This document shows, piece by piece, positions 5,485 through 12,493 of a stretch of 12,493 nucleotides of DNA. The position numbers were made by a program, and so were the translations under genes. The stretch comes from Paenibacillaceae bacterium (GTDB lineage: Bacteria > Bacillota > Bacilli > Paenibacillales > NBRC-103111): the NCBI GenBank assembly GCA_020697475.1, contig JAJFMO010000036.1:1-12493 (forward strand), written 5' to 3'. Numbering within the stretch: position 1 is the stretch's first letter; each line of letters starts with the position of its first letter. A model generated the notes under the pieces. It was not told where the DNA came from. It saw nothing but the letters and a program-made list of their open reading frames with translations, and searched no databases.

Positions 5485-6735
5485 ATGGAACATTTACGCA
5501 AACAAGATCCGCATGTCGTCGAGGCGCTGCAGAAGGAATTGGGTCGCCAGCGCGACAAAATCGAATTGATCGCTTCGGAAAATTTCGTCAGCCAAGCGGT
5601 GCTTGAAGCGGCGGGAACCGTGCTGACGAACAAGTACGCCGAAGGCTACCCGGGCAAGCGGTATTACGGCGGCTGCGAGTACGTCGACATCGTCGAGACG
5701 ATCGCCCGCGAACGCGCCAAGCAGCTGTTCGGCGCCGACCATGCCAACGTGCAGCCGCATTCCGGTGCGAATGCAAACATGGCCGTCTACTTGGCTGCGC
5801 TGAAGCCCGGCGATACGGTGCTCGGCATGAATTTGGCCCACGGCGGTCACTTGACCCACGGTTCTCCGGTCAACGCCTCAGGCTTGCTGTATAACTTCGT
5901 GCCGTACGGTGTAAGCGAATCGGACTTCCGCATCGATTATGATGAAGTGCGCAAACTCGCGTTCAAGCATCGTCCGCGGTTGATCGTAGCCGGCGCGAGC
6001 GCCTACCCGCGCATCATCGACTTCGCCGCGCTCGGCCAGATCGCGACGGACGTAGGCGCCCTGTTCATGGTCGACATGGCGCATATCGCCGGTCTCGTGG
6101 CGACCGGCCTGCATCCGAGCCCGGTGCCGCACGCCCACTTCGTCACCACGACGACGCACAAGACGCTTCGCGGTCCGCGCAGCGGCTTGATCCTGTGCCG
6201 CCAACCATGGGCGGCCGCGATCGACAAAGCCGTGTTCCCCGGCTCCCAAGGCGGCCCGCTGATGCACATCATCGCGGCGAAAGCCGTCGCCTTCGGCGAA
6301 GCGCTGCAGCCTGATTTCGCTGTGTATTCGCAGAACGTCGTCCGCAATGCGAGCGTGTTGGCCGAGTCGCTGGTCGCCGAAGGATTTAACATCGTCTCCG
6401 GCGGCACCGACAACCACTTGATGCTCGTTGATCTTCGCAACATCAATTTGACAGGTAAAGATGCCGAGCATATTCTGGACGAAGTCGGCGTGACGGTGAA
6501 CAAGAACGCGATTCCGTTCGACCCGACGAGCCCGTTCGTCACAAGCGGTATCCGCATCGGCACCCCGGCCGCGACGTCCCGCGGGATGGATACTGGGGCG
6601 ATGCAGCAGATAGCCAAGATCATTGCGCTGACGCTGAAGAATCCGAAAGACCAAGCTGCCCATGACAAAGCCAGGTCGATGGTCAGTGAATTGACCGCCG
6701 GATTTCCGCTGTACGCCGGATTGTCCTACCTGTAA
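5485..6735 (+). CDS. glyA: Serine hydroxymethyltransferase
   Basis: GlyA is a PLP enzyme that converts serine and tetrahydrofolate to glycine and 5,10-methylene-tetrahydrofolate, the main one-carbon source for purines, thymidylate and methionine. The 416-residue protein is of normal length and intact. Recognisable parts are IELIASENF (26-34), NKYAEGYPGKRYYGG (49-63), the substrate region QPHSGANAN (90-98), VDMAHIAGLVA (196-206) and TTTTHKTLRGPRSG (221-234), where K226 forms the Schiff base with PLP. ATG 5485 has GGGGAGG eight bases upstream, one of the best ribosome sites in the window. Upp begins 11 bases after its stop, and the stop codon itself overlaps the upp ribosome site, suggesting coupled translation. 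It is the functional target that best explains the upstream ZTP riboswitch. Confidence 0.97.
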   Translation: MEHLRKQDPHVVEALQKELGRQRDKIELIASENFVSQAVLEAAGTVLTNKYAEGYPGKRYYGGCEYVDIVETIARERAKQLFGADHANVQPHSGANANMAVYLAALKPGDTVLGMNLAHGGHLTHGSPVNASGLLYNFVPYGVSESDFRIDYDEVRKLAFKHRPRLIVAGASAYPRIIDFAALGQIATDVGALFMVDMAHIAGLVATGLHPSPVPHAHFVTTTTHKTLRGPRSGLILCRQPWAAAIDKAVFPGSQGGPLMHIIAAKAVAFGEALQPDFAVYSQNVVRNASVLAESLVAEGFNIVSGGTDNHLMLVDLRNINLTGKDAEHILDEVGVTVNKNAIPFDPTSPFVTSGIRIGTPAATSRGMDTGAMQQIAKIIALTLKNPKDQAAHDKARSMVSELTAGFPLYAGLSYL

Positions 6736-6746
6736 GGGGGATCGGC

Positions 6747-7376
6747 ATGGGGAGTTTAACGATTTGCGATCACCCGCTGATCCAACATAAATTAACGTAT
6801 ATTCGCGACCTGAATACAAATACGAAAGATTTTCGCGAGCTGGTCGACGAGGTTGCCACACTGATGGCGTATGAGATCACCCGCGACGTCCCACTCGCCG
6901 ACACGCAAGTGCAAACCCCGGTCGCGGCGGCGCAAGGGCGCATCATCTCCGGTCGAATGCTTGGACTGATCCCGATCTTGCGGGCAGGACTCGGCATGGT
7001 CGACGGGATCTTGAAGCTGCTGCCCGCCGCCAAAGTGGGGCACATCGGCCTATACAGGGATCCGCAGACACTCAAGCCGGTGGAATATTACGTGAAGCTG
7101 CCGACCGACGTGCAGGAGCGGCTGCTGATCGTCATCGACCCGATGCTCGCCACCGGGGGCACCGCCAATGCGGCGATCGAGCTCCTGAAGCGGCGCCATT
7201 GCACCCAGATCAAGCTGATGTGCTTGATCGCATCGCCCGAAGGGGTGGCAGCCGTCAACGCCGCCCACCCGGACGTCGACATTTTCGTCGCGGCGGTGGA
7301 CGAGCGATTGAATGAGCACGGGTACATTGTTCCAGGGCTGGGAGACGCGGGAGACCGCTTGTTCGGCACCAAATAA
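6747..7376 (+). CDS. upp: Uracil phosphoribosyltransferase
   Basis: Upp salvages uracil by joining it to PRPP to make UMP. The 209-residue protein is the standard length for Bacillales. LIPILRAGLGMVDG (74-87) and the PRPP loop VIDPMLATGGTAN (129-141) are typical, and YIVPGLGDAGDRLFGT (193-208) is the C-terminal uracil-binding segment. ATG 6747 follows AAGGGGG by six bases, and this ribosome site overlaps the glyA stop codon. It uses PRPP, which derives from the ribose 5-phosphate made by RpiB in the same operon. No PyrR-binding leader or separate promoter is apparent, so transcription from upstream is expected. Confidence 0.96.
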   Translation: MGSLTICDHPLIQHKLTYIRDLNTNTKDFRELVDEVATLMAYEITRDVPLADTQVQTPVAAAQGRIISGRMLGLIPILRAGLGMVDGILKLLPAAKVGHIGLYRDPQTLKPVEYYVKLPTDVQERLLIVIDPMLATGGTANAAIELLKRRHCTQIKLMCLIASPEGVAAVNAAHPDVDIFVAAVDERLNEHGYIVPGLGDAGDRLFGTK

Positions 7377-7377
7377 C

Positions 7378-7409
7378 CCGACCTTCCTGTGAGCGAGCCG
7401 AGGGGTCGG
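7378..7409 (+). other. Weak hairpin between upp and wecB
   Basis: CCGACC (7378-7383) can pair with GGTCGG (7404-7409) around a 20-base loop in which CC (7386-7387) may also pair with GG (7402-7403). No T-run follows. It ends just before the wecB ribosome site (AAGGAGAG). It might lower transfer of expression from upp to wecB, but the evidence is weak. Confidence 0.3.
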
Positions 7410-7425
7410 CCAAGGAGAGAGACAG

Positions 7426-8568
7426 ATGGCTAAAATCAAGGTGATGACTGTATTCGGCACGCGCCCTGAAGCGGTCAAGATGGCGCCGCTCGTGCTGGAG
7501 TTGAAGAAGCAAACGGAGCGGATCGAGTCGACCGTTTGTGTGACCGCCCAGCACCGCGAGCTACTGGATCAGGTGCTGGACGTGTTCAACATCCGCCCGG
7601 ATTACGACCTCGATGTGATGCAGCACCGTCAGACGTTAAGCGGCTTATCGATCCGCGTGCTGGAGCGTTTCGAGCCGGTGCTGAAGGAAGTACAGCCGGA
7701 CATCGTGCTCGTTCACGGCGATACGTCGACAACGTTCCTGGCGAGCTACGCCGCATTCCTCAATCGTATCCGGGTCGGCCACGTGGAAGCGGGACTGCGT
7801 ACGTATAACAAGCTATCGCCGTATCCCGAGGAGATGAACCGCCAATTGACCGGGGTGCTGGCCGATCTGCATTTTGCCCCGACGGACTGGTCGGCAGATA
7901 ACTTGCGTAAGGAGAATAAGCCGGAAGCGTCCATCTACATAACTGGCAACACAATTAACGATGTTCCGGCGTATATCGTCAAGCCCGGTTATAGCCATTC
8001 GCTGCTCGATTGGGCGAAGGGCAAACGGCTCATCCTGATGACCGCCCACCGTTCGGAGAACATGGGCGAGCCGCATCAGCGAATTTTCCGCGCCGTCCGC
8101 CGAATCGCTGACGAATTCGACGATGTGGCCATCGTATACCCGGTACATCCGAATCCGGCGGTCAGGGAAACCGCCTATCAGATGTTGGGCGATCACCCGC
8201 GCATTCGTCTGACCGATCCGCTCGACGTGATCGATATGTATAATTTTTACCCGCATACGCACTTGATTTTGACGGATTCGGGGGGCTTGCAAGAAGAAGC
8301 GCCGACGTTCGGTATTCCGGTGTTGGTGCTGCGAGACACCACGGAGCGCCCGGAAGGGATCAAAGCCGGGACGCTGGAATTGGTCGGTTCGGACGAAGAG
8401 CATGTCTACGAACGAGCCAGAGCCTTGTTGACAGATCGTTCTCTCTATGAAAAGATGAGCAATGCCGCCAACCCCTACGGGGATGGCAAAGCGTCGGAGC
8501 GGATCGTTCAAGCGTTGCTGTACCATTTCGGCCTCTCGGCAGAACACCCGCAGCCTTTTCAAATTTGA
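7426..8568 (+). CDS. wecB: UDP-N-acetylglucosamine 2-epimerase (non-hydrolysing)
   Basis: This enzyme interconverts UDP-GlcNAc and UDP-ManNAc, the ManNAc donor for teichoic-acid linkage units and other surface polymers; B. subtilis calls it MnaA. The 380-residue protein has the expected length. Conserved points are FGTRPEAVKMAPL (10-22), HGDTSTT (97-103) with D99, GHVEAGLRT (118-126) with E121, PEEMNRQ (134-140), TGNTINDV (173-180), MTAHRSENMG (205-214) with H208, YPVHPNP (238-244) and LTDSGGLQEEAPTFG (282-296), typical of this GT-B-fold family. ATG 7426 has AAGGAGAG seven bases upstream. It lies 49 bases after upp and ends before a strong terminator, so it is the last gene of the rpiB unit. 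In B. subtilis mnaA is elsewhere, so this position is a lineage-specific insertion in the block. Confidence 0.95.
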   Translation: MAKIKVMTVFGTRPEAVKMAPLVLELKKQTERIESTVCVTAQHRELLDQVLDVFNIRPDYDLDVMQHRQTLSGLSIRVLERFEPVLKEVQPDIVLVHGDTSTTFLASYAAFLNRIRVGHVEAGLRTYNKLSPYPEEMNRQLTGVLADLHFAPTDWSADNLRKENKPEASIYITGNTINDVPAYIVKPGYSHSLLDWAKGKRLILMTAHRSENMGEPHQRIFRAVRRIADEFDDVAIVYPVHPNPAVRETAYQMLGDHPRIRLTDPLDVIDMYNFYPHTHLILTDSGGLQEEAPTFGIPVLVLRDTTERPEGIKAGTLELVGSDEEHVYERARALLTDRSLYEKMSNAANPYGDGKASERIVQALLYHFGLSAEHPQPFQI

Positions 8569-8615
8569 CGATCTGATGAATTATACACCATACCGTGAAA
8601 CTGTACGGTTTTGCC

Positions 8616-8657
8616 AACCCGCAAACCCTTTGATTTCAAAGGATTTGCGGGTTTTTT
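8616..8657 (+). terminator. Strong intrinsic terminator after wecB
   Basis: CCCGCAAA (8618-8625) pairs with TTTGCGGG (8644-8651), and CCTTTGA (8627-8633) pairs with TCAAAGG (8636-8642), leaving only a C/A mismatch between the helices. AA at 8616-8617 can extend the stem into the T-run at 8652-8657. It ends the rpiB-wecB unit and isolates the atp promoter 28 bases downstream. A smaller inverted repeat (ACCGT 8592-8596, ACGGT 8605-8609) lies just before it. Confidence 0.93.
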
Positions 8658-8684
8658 GGCGTCTTTGCGAGTCTGTTCGTTTCA

Positions 8685-8713
8685 TTGACAAAACCGGGGA
8701 GGATAGATAAAAT
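8685..8713 (+). promoter_or_regulatory. Sigma-A promoter of the atp operon
   Basis: A consensus -35 box TTGACA (8685-8690) is followed after exactly 17 bases by TAAAAT (8708-8713, 5 of 6). It is the best promoter match in the window and lies between the wecB terminator and the first atp gene. Transcription would start near 8720, giving a leader of about 165 bases. Confidence 0.85.
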
Positions 8714-8721
8714 AAATGTTG

Positions 8722-8873
8722 GTTATGGGGCAATAAACGACCCTAAACTCCCATAATGAATAAATTTGGACAAAAAATGCCAAAATATTCATGAAAGGCA
8801 ACTTTCGGGAACGTACATAGCGGATTTCAACGGAGTCCCTTGAAGCCACGGCAATCAAGGGATTAGGCGTCCG
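8722..8873 (+). promoter_or_regulatory. Structured 5' leader of the atp operon
   Basis: This stretch has no plausible gene but holds successive inverted repeats. TTATGGG (8723-8729) pairs with CCCATAA (8750-8756). ATGAATA and TTTGG (8756-8762, 8765-8769) pair with CCAAA and TATTCAT (8780-8784, 8786-8792). GAAAG (8793-8797) pairs with CTTTC (8802-8806) around the GNRA loop GCAA. TCCCTTGA (8836-8843) pairs perfectly with TCAAAGGGA-like TCAAGGGA (8855-8862), and CGGA (8821-8824) may close over it with TCCG (8870-8873). I recognise no named riboswitch and see no terminator in it. Confidence 0.55.
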
Positions 8874-8886
8874 GTGAAGGGCAGTG

Positions 8887-9108
8887 GTGAAATCGAACAA
8901 GCCTTGGAAGGCAGCGGCATTCGTCGGAGTGATCGGGGTCGACCTTGCGGTGTTGACATTGGCAGGGTTTTGGACAGGCCGGTACGTCGATCGATGGTTG
9001 GGCAGCGATCCGGCGTTTTTGATTATCGGAGTTCTGCTTGGGCTTGGTCTGGGCATTTACACCGTCATCCGGATGATCAAGCCGTTTCTTGGAGAAGACG
9101 ATGATTGA
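8887..9108 (+). CDS. atpZ: AtpZ/AtpI-family small membrane protein
   Basis: A 73-residue protein of the AtpZ (ATPase_gene1) type, found at the head of many atp operons; family members have been linked to Mg2+ or Ca2+ handling and to ATP-synthase assembly with AtpI. Two membrane segments are visible, about residues 9-30 and 42-62, with the basic/aromatic loop GRYVDRWLGSDP between them and an acidic tail (GEDDD). The start is GTG: AAGGG (8877-8881) is five bases from GTG 8887 and only two from GTG 8884, so 8887 is preferred. The end overlaps the atpI start by eight bases, suggesting coupled translation. It is short enough to be overlooked by annotation. Confidence 0.8.
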   Translation: MKSNKPWKAAAFVGVIGVDLAVLTLAGFWTGRYVDRWLGSDPAFLIIGVLLGLGLGIYTVIRMIKPFLGEDDD

Positions 9109-9493
9109 ATTTTCACGCTTTACGAGATTGACGTTTGCCCTGTCTTTTTTTGTGTTGTCGGGTTCTGCGGTGGTGTGGTTTCTGTTTCCCGCGTATCGTC
9201 CCTACTCGGCAGGATTCATGCTGGGTACGGCAGCGAGTATAGTGAACGGATTGATTCTCGCCGTCAAGACGATGAAAGTTTCCGAGTTTGCGCTTGGACG
9301 TCTGAAGAGGCGGCAAGGTACGGGAACTCTCTCAAGATTTTTGATTGCCGGCTTCGCCGGGTTTACCGTTGTCAAGTATCCCGCCATCTTTCATTGGGCG
9401 GGAGTTGTGGTCGGCATCTGCGTCGTCACAACGTTGTCATTGGTAATCTCCTTCCTATATTATTTATCCAATTCAAGGAGCGGAAAGGGGTGA
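9101..9493 (+). CDS. atpI: ATP synthase protein I
   Basis: AtpI is a membrane protein thought to help assemble the c-ring of the F1Fo ATP synthase; it is not part of the finished enzyme. The 130-residue product shows about four hydrophobic segments (roughly 9-29, 35-55, 76-92 and 95-120) and a basic loop after the second (LGRLKRRQGTG), as in the ATP-synt_I family. ATG 9101 lies in the last codons of atpZ, with GGAG (9091-9094) six bases upstream; an in-frame TTG at 9089 lies at the edge of that ribosome site and is unlikely. Its stop TGA is embedded in the purine-rich region before atpB. Sequence conservation in this family is low, so the call leans on size, topology and position. Confidence 0.85.
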   Translation: MIEFSRFTRLTFALSFFVLSGSAVVWFLFPAYRPYSAGFMLGTAASIVNGLILAVKTMKVSEFALGRLKRRQGTGTLSRFLIAGFAGFTVVKYPAIFHWAGVVVGICVVTTLSLVISFLYYLSNSRSGKG

Positions 9494-9503
9494 AGATCAA
9501 TTT

Positions 9504-10235
9504 ATGGAAGAACATTTAGCGCCTACGTATACCGCATTCGGCCTGGTGTTTGACCTGTCCAACATCATTATGATGCTCGTTTCCTGTGTCCTGGTGTTAC
9601 TGATCATCTTATTCGCGACGCGCAACATGACGGCGAGAACGCCCAGAGGCATGCAGAACTTTCTGGAGTGGGTGATCGGTTTCGTACGCGGCATCGCAGG
9701 ACAGAGCATGGACAGCAAGACGGCCGAGCGCTTCGTGACCTTGGGTCTGACTTTGTTTCTGTATGTGTTTATCGCCAATCAACAAGGTCTGGTGTTTAAT
9801 ATCGTCACCGGCAGCGGCGGGGAATCGTATTCTTGGTGGAAGTCCCCGACAGCGACGGTCAGCGTCCCATTCGCCTTGGCGATCATGGTTTTGTTGTATA
9901 CGCATTGGCTCGGGCTTCGCGGCGGAGCTGGCAGTTACTTTAAGAGTTACGTAACACCACATTGGGCTCTGCTGCCGCTGAACATCATCGAAGAGCTTTC
10001 CAAATTTCTCTCCTTCCCGTTGCGGTTATTCGGCAACATCTTTGCCGGGGAAGTGCTGATCTGGGTATTGCTTCCGGCAATATTGGCCGGGGGAGCTTCG
10101 ACAGTGATGAGCATTCCGCTTGTCGCCTGGCTCGGGTACTCCATCTTCGTTGGAGCGATTCAAGCGTTCATCTTCACGATGCTGACGATGGTATACATCT
10201 CGCATCGCCTGCACAGTCACGCAGATTCACATTAG
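9504..10235 (+). CDS. atpB: ATP synthase Fo subunit a
   Basis: Subunit a forms the two half-channels that carry protons to and from the c-ring. The 243-residue protein has five to six membrane segments. The essential arginine is R174 in SFPLRLFGNIFAGEVL (170-185), equivalent to Arg210 of E. coli, and the surrounding LNIIEELSKFLSFPLRL is typical of the family. The N-terminal TRNMTARTPRGMQNFLEW segment also matches Firmicute subunit a proteins. ATG 9504 is 10 bases after the atpI stop; AAAGGGGTGA (9484-9493) serves as ribosome site although the spacing is rather long. The final SHRLHSHADSH is histidine-rich and should lie at the membrane surface. Confidence 0.96.
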   Translation: MEEHLAPTYTAFGLVFDLSNIIMMLVSCVLVLLIILFATRNMTARTPRGMQNFLEWVIGFVRGIAGQSMDSKTAERFVTLGLTLFLYVFIANQQGLVFNIVTGSGGESYSWWKSPTATVSVPFALAIMVLLYTHWLGLRGGAGSYFKSYVTPHWALLPLNIIEELSKFLSFPLRLFGNIFAGEVLIWVLLPAILAGGASTVMSIPLVAWLGYSIFVGAIQAFIFTMLTMVYISHRLHSHADSH

Positions 10236-10290
10236 GCTACAACATTTTCACATAAAAACTTGATTACCTATTTTGAGGAGGCACACTTTT

Positions 10291-10518
10291 ATGGATTTCG
10301 CAATTGCGATGGGTATTGTTTTCGGCTTGGCAGCTATCGGTTCGGGTATCGGCATGGGCTTGATCGTCGGTCGCACGATCGAAGGTACAGCTCGTCAGCC
10401 GGAATTGCGCAGCAGCTTGATGGGCTTGATGTTCCTTGGGGTTGGTTTGGTCGACGCGCTGCCGATTATCGGCGTTGTTATCGGGTTCATGTTGATGGGC
10501 AAGGCATTGGCAGGCTAA
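10291..10518 (+). CDS. atpE: ATP synthase Fo subunit c
   Basis: Subunit c forms the rotating ring; each copy carries one proton on a carboxylate in its second helix. The 75-residue protein is a hairpin of two membrane helices: helix 1 with the glycine motif GSGIGMGLIVG (17-27), the polar loop RTIEGTARQPELR (28-40) and helix 2 with VGLVDALPIIGVVIG (51-65). The carboxylate is D55 rather than the glutamate found in B. subtilis. There is no sign of the glutamine and Ser/Thr ligands of sodium-binding rings, so it is expected to use protons. ATG 10291 has the near-perfect GAGGAGG nine bases upstream, fitting the high copy number required. A stable hairpin follows the gene. Confidence 0.97.
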   Translation: MDFAIAMGIVFGLAAIGSGIGMGLIVGRTIEGTARQPELRSSLMGLMFLGVGLVDALPIIGVVIGFMLMGKALAG

Positions 10519-10528
10519 TGGAGCAATC

Positions 10529-10549
10529 GGCGAGGGAGTACCTCTCGCC
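10529..10549 (+). promoter_or_regulatory. Stable hairpin between atpE and atpF
   Basis: GGCGAGGG (10529-10536) pairs with CTCTCGCC (10542-10549) over eight continuous pairs, one of them G-U, around the five-base loop AGTAC. Only TTT follows, so it is at best a weak terminator. Its place right after atpE suggests protection of the atpE message end or reduced expression of the genes behind it; that is inference. Confidence 0.6.
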
Positions 10550-10596
10550 TTTCGTCTGAACTGGGCGATGTTTGGAACATAAAGGAGTGACACGAA

Positions 10597-11100
10597 TTGA
10601 TTTCGTTAGGTACGCTTCATTTGGAACTGGGCACCATGCTCGTTCAATTGATCTGCTTCCTGGTCTTGATGTGGCTCGTTGCCAAATTCGCCATGAAGCC
10701 GGCGATGAAAGTGTTGAAAGACCGTCAGAACTATATCGATCATCAAATTTCCAGCGCGGAGAGCGCCAATCAGGAAGCGGCCAAGCTTGTGGAGGAGCAG
10801 CGACAGTTGCTGGAGTCCACCAGGAAAGAAGCGCATGCGATTCTTGAGCAGGCCAAGCAGCAGAAAGACCGCGAGGGAGATCAAATTATTCACGCGGCTC
10901 AAGAGCGTGCGGAGCGTGTAATGAAAGACGCGCTTGCCGAAATCGAGAACGAAAAGATTAAAGCGATCGCGGAACTGCGCGAAGAAGTCGGAGCGCTTTC
11001 CGTTCAGTTGGCTTCGAAGATTATCGAGAAAGAAGTCGACGCTTCCGCTCAGCGCGGCTTGATTGACGACTTCCTGCAACAAGTGGGTGGCAGGATATGA
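10597..11100 (+). CDS. atpF: ATP synthase Fo subunit b
   Basis: Subunit b forms the peripheral stalk that holds F1 still against Fo. The 167-residue protein has a single N-terminal membrane segment (about residues 11-31) followed by a long charged alpha-helical, coiled-coil region rich in Glu, Ala, Lys and Gln to near the end, with SVQLASKIIEKEVD near the C-terminus as in Bacillus. The start appears to be TTG 10597: AAAGGAGTGA (10581-10590) is correctly placed for it, and the next in-frame ATG (codon 14) would cut into the membrane segment. Its last four bases overlap the atpH start (ATGA), so the two stalk subunits are probably translationally coupled. Confidence 0.94.
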   Translation: MISLGTLHLELGTMLVQLICFLVLMWLVAKFAMKPAMKVLKDRQNYIDHQISSAESANQEAAKLVEEQRQLLESTRKEAHAILEQAKQQKDREGDQIIHAAQERAERVMKDALAEIENEKIKAIAELREEVGALSVQLASKIIEKEVDASAQRGLIDDFLQQVGGRI

Positions 11101-11636
11101 GCGATGTGACGATCGCCAGCCGCTATGCCCGCGCTTTGTTTGAGATTGCCAAGGACAAGCAAGCACTGGAGGCGTTCGGCAACGATCTGCAACTGGTCAA
11201 CGAATCGATTCGCGAGTCGAAGGAATTCGCCAGCTTTCTGCAGCATCCGGGGATCGACGCTGAAGCGAAGAAACAGCTGATGGATGAAGTGTTCGCCAGC
11301 TCCGTTTCCGAAGACGTGCTGTCCTTGCTGAAACTGCTGATCGACCGTCGCAGGGAAGGAATTTTGCCGATGTTGGCGAGCGGTTATTTGGCTCTGGCCA
11401 ACAAGGAACGCAATATTGTGGATGCCACTGTGTATACCGCTACACCGCTCGAGGAAACAGATTTGAACGCCGTGTCGGAGAAGTTCGGCCAGGCGATCGG
11501 CAAGTCGATTCGTCTGAAGAACGCCGTTGACCCGTCGGTCATTGCCGGATTGATCATCCGGATCGGCGACCGGTTGTATGACGGCAGCGTGGGCGGCAAG
11601 TTAGCCAGGTTCAAACAAACTCTCGTTCAATCGTAA
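11097..11636 (+). CDS. atpH: ATP synthase F1 subunit delta
   Basis: Delta joins the top of the F1 head to the b-subunit stalk. The 179-residue protein has the usual length: an N-terminal helical domain (IASRYARALFEIA near residues 6-18) and the C-terminal family signature DPSVIAGLIIRIGDRLYDGSV (about 144-164, codons 11526-11588). ATG 11097 overlaps the atpF stop by four bases, and GGGTGG (11085-11090) is six bases upstream. It is intact and in the standard order b, delta, alpha. Confidence 0.95.
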   Translation: MSDVTIASRYARALFEIAKDKQALEAFGNDLQLVNESIRESKEFASFLQHPGIDAEAKKQLMDEVFASSVSEDVLSLLKLLIDRRREGILPMLASGYLALANKERNIVDATVYTATPLEETDLNAVSEKFGQAIGKSIRLKNAVDPSVIAGLIIRIGDRLYDGSVGGKLARFKQTLVQS

Positions 11637-11660
11637 AGGCCAAGATAGGGGTGAAATTCG

Positions 11661-12493
<833 letters not shown>

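Noticed and set aside
5878..6861. 327-residue minus-strand open frame over glyA
   Set aside because: It is a shadow of glyA codon usage with no protein-like features.
8592..8609. Small inverted repeat ACCGT/ACGGT before the wecB terminator as a separate terminator
   Set aside because: Only five pairs with an eight-base loop and a short TTTT; the neighbouring hairpin is far stronger.
8720..8886. Known riboswitch (c-di-GMP, THF or cobalamin type) in the atp leader
   Set aside because: Recalled consensus sequences of these classes do not match; only a GNRA hairpin and simple stems are shared.
8682..9056. Minus-strand open frame over the atp promoter, leader and atpZ
   Set aside because: It has no recognisable family and lies opposite a consensus promoter and atpZ.
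10236..10290. Separate promoter for atpE
   Set aside because: The gap is A+T-rich, but no -35/-10 pair with proper spacing was seen.

Overview
The window (12,493 bases) looks like chromosomal core DNA from an endospore-forming member of the Bacillales with moderately high G+C, most like a Paenibacillus or Cohnella relative. This rests on gene order: prmC, spoIIR, a Sua5/YwlC protein, mntP, ywlE, rpiB, ywlG, glyA, upp and then the atp operon follows the Bacillus subtilis prmC-spoIIR-ywlC-D-E-F-G-glyA-upp-atp block. A UDP-GlcNAc 2-epimerase gene sits between upp and atp. Every real gene is on the + strand. No insertion sequence, phage gene, tRNA, rRNA or CRISPR array is visible. The genus is inferred, not proven.

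Bases 1-2618 hold the 3' part of prmC (release-factor methyltransferase), spoIIR (forespore-to-mother-cell signal) with a near-perfect sigma-F promoter in front of it, and a Sua5/YwlC threonylcarbamoyl-AMP synthase with an unusual repeat at its N-terminus and a very G+C-rich body. Bases 2619-3989 hold mntP (manganese exporter), preceded by a compact two-part hairpin and a 9-base direct repeat, and ywlE (protein-arginine phosphatase), preceded by a plausible sigma-A promoter.

Bases 3990-8657 form a one-carbon/nucleotide transcription unit. A promoter at 4044-4072 feeds a ZTP (pfl) riboswitch and an intrinsic terminator, followed by rpiB, ywlG, glyA, upp and wecB, and a strong intrinsic terminator closes the unit. 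ZTP riboswitches sense the alarmone ZMP/ZTP, which builds up when 10-formyl-tetrahydrofolate is short. Here the switch would raise ribose-5-phosphate supply (RpiB) and one-carbon loading of folate (GlyA), with PRPP-using salvage (Upp) in the same message. A second promoter just after the riboswitch terminator could give constitutive expression that bypasses the switch.

Bases 8685-12493 hold the F1Fo ATP synthase operon: a promoter with a consensus -35 box, a structured leader of about 165 bases, then atpZ, atpI, atpB, atpE, atpF, atpH and the first part of atpA, cut by the window end. A stable hairpin follows atpE, the gene whose product is needed in the highest copy number. The atpZ, atpF and atpA reading frames appear to start at GTG or TTG, whereas atpE has ATG and a near-ideal ribosome binding site.

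I did not find a wholly new protein system. The most interesting material is regulatory: the ZTP riboswitch with its bypass promoter, the structured atp leader, and the mntP leader.
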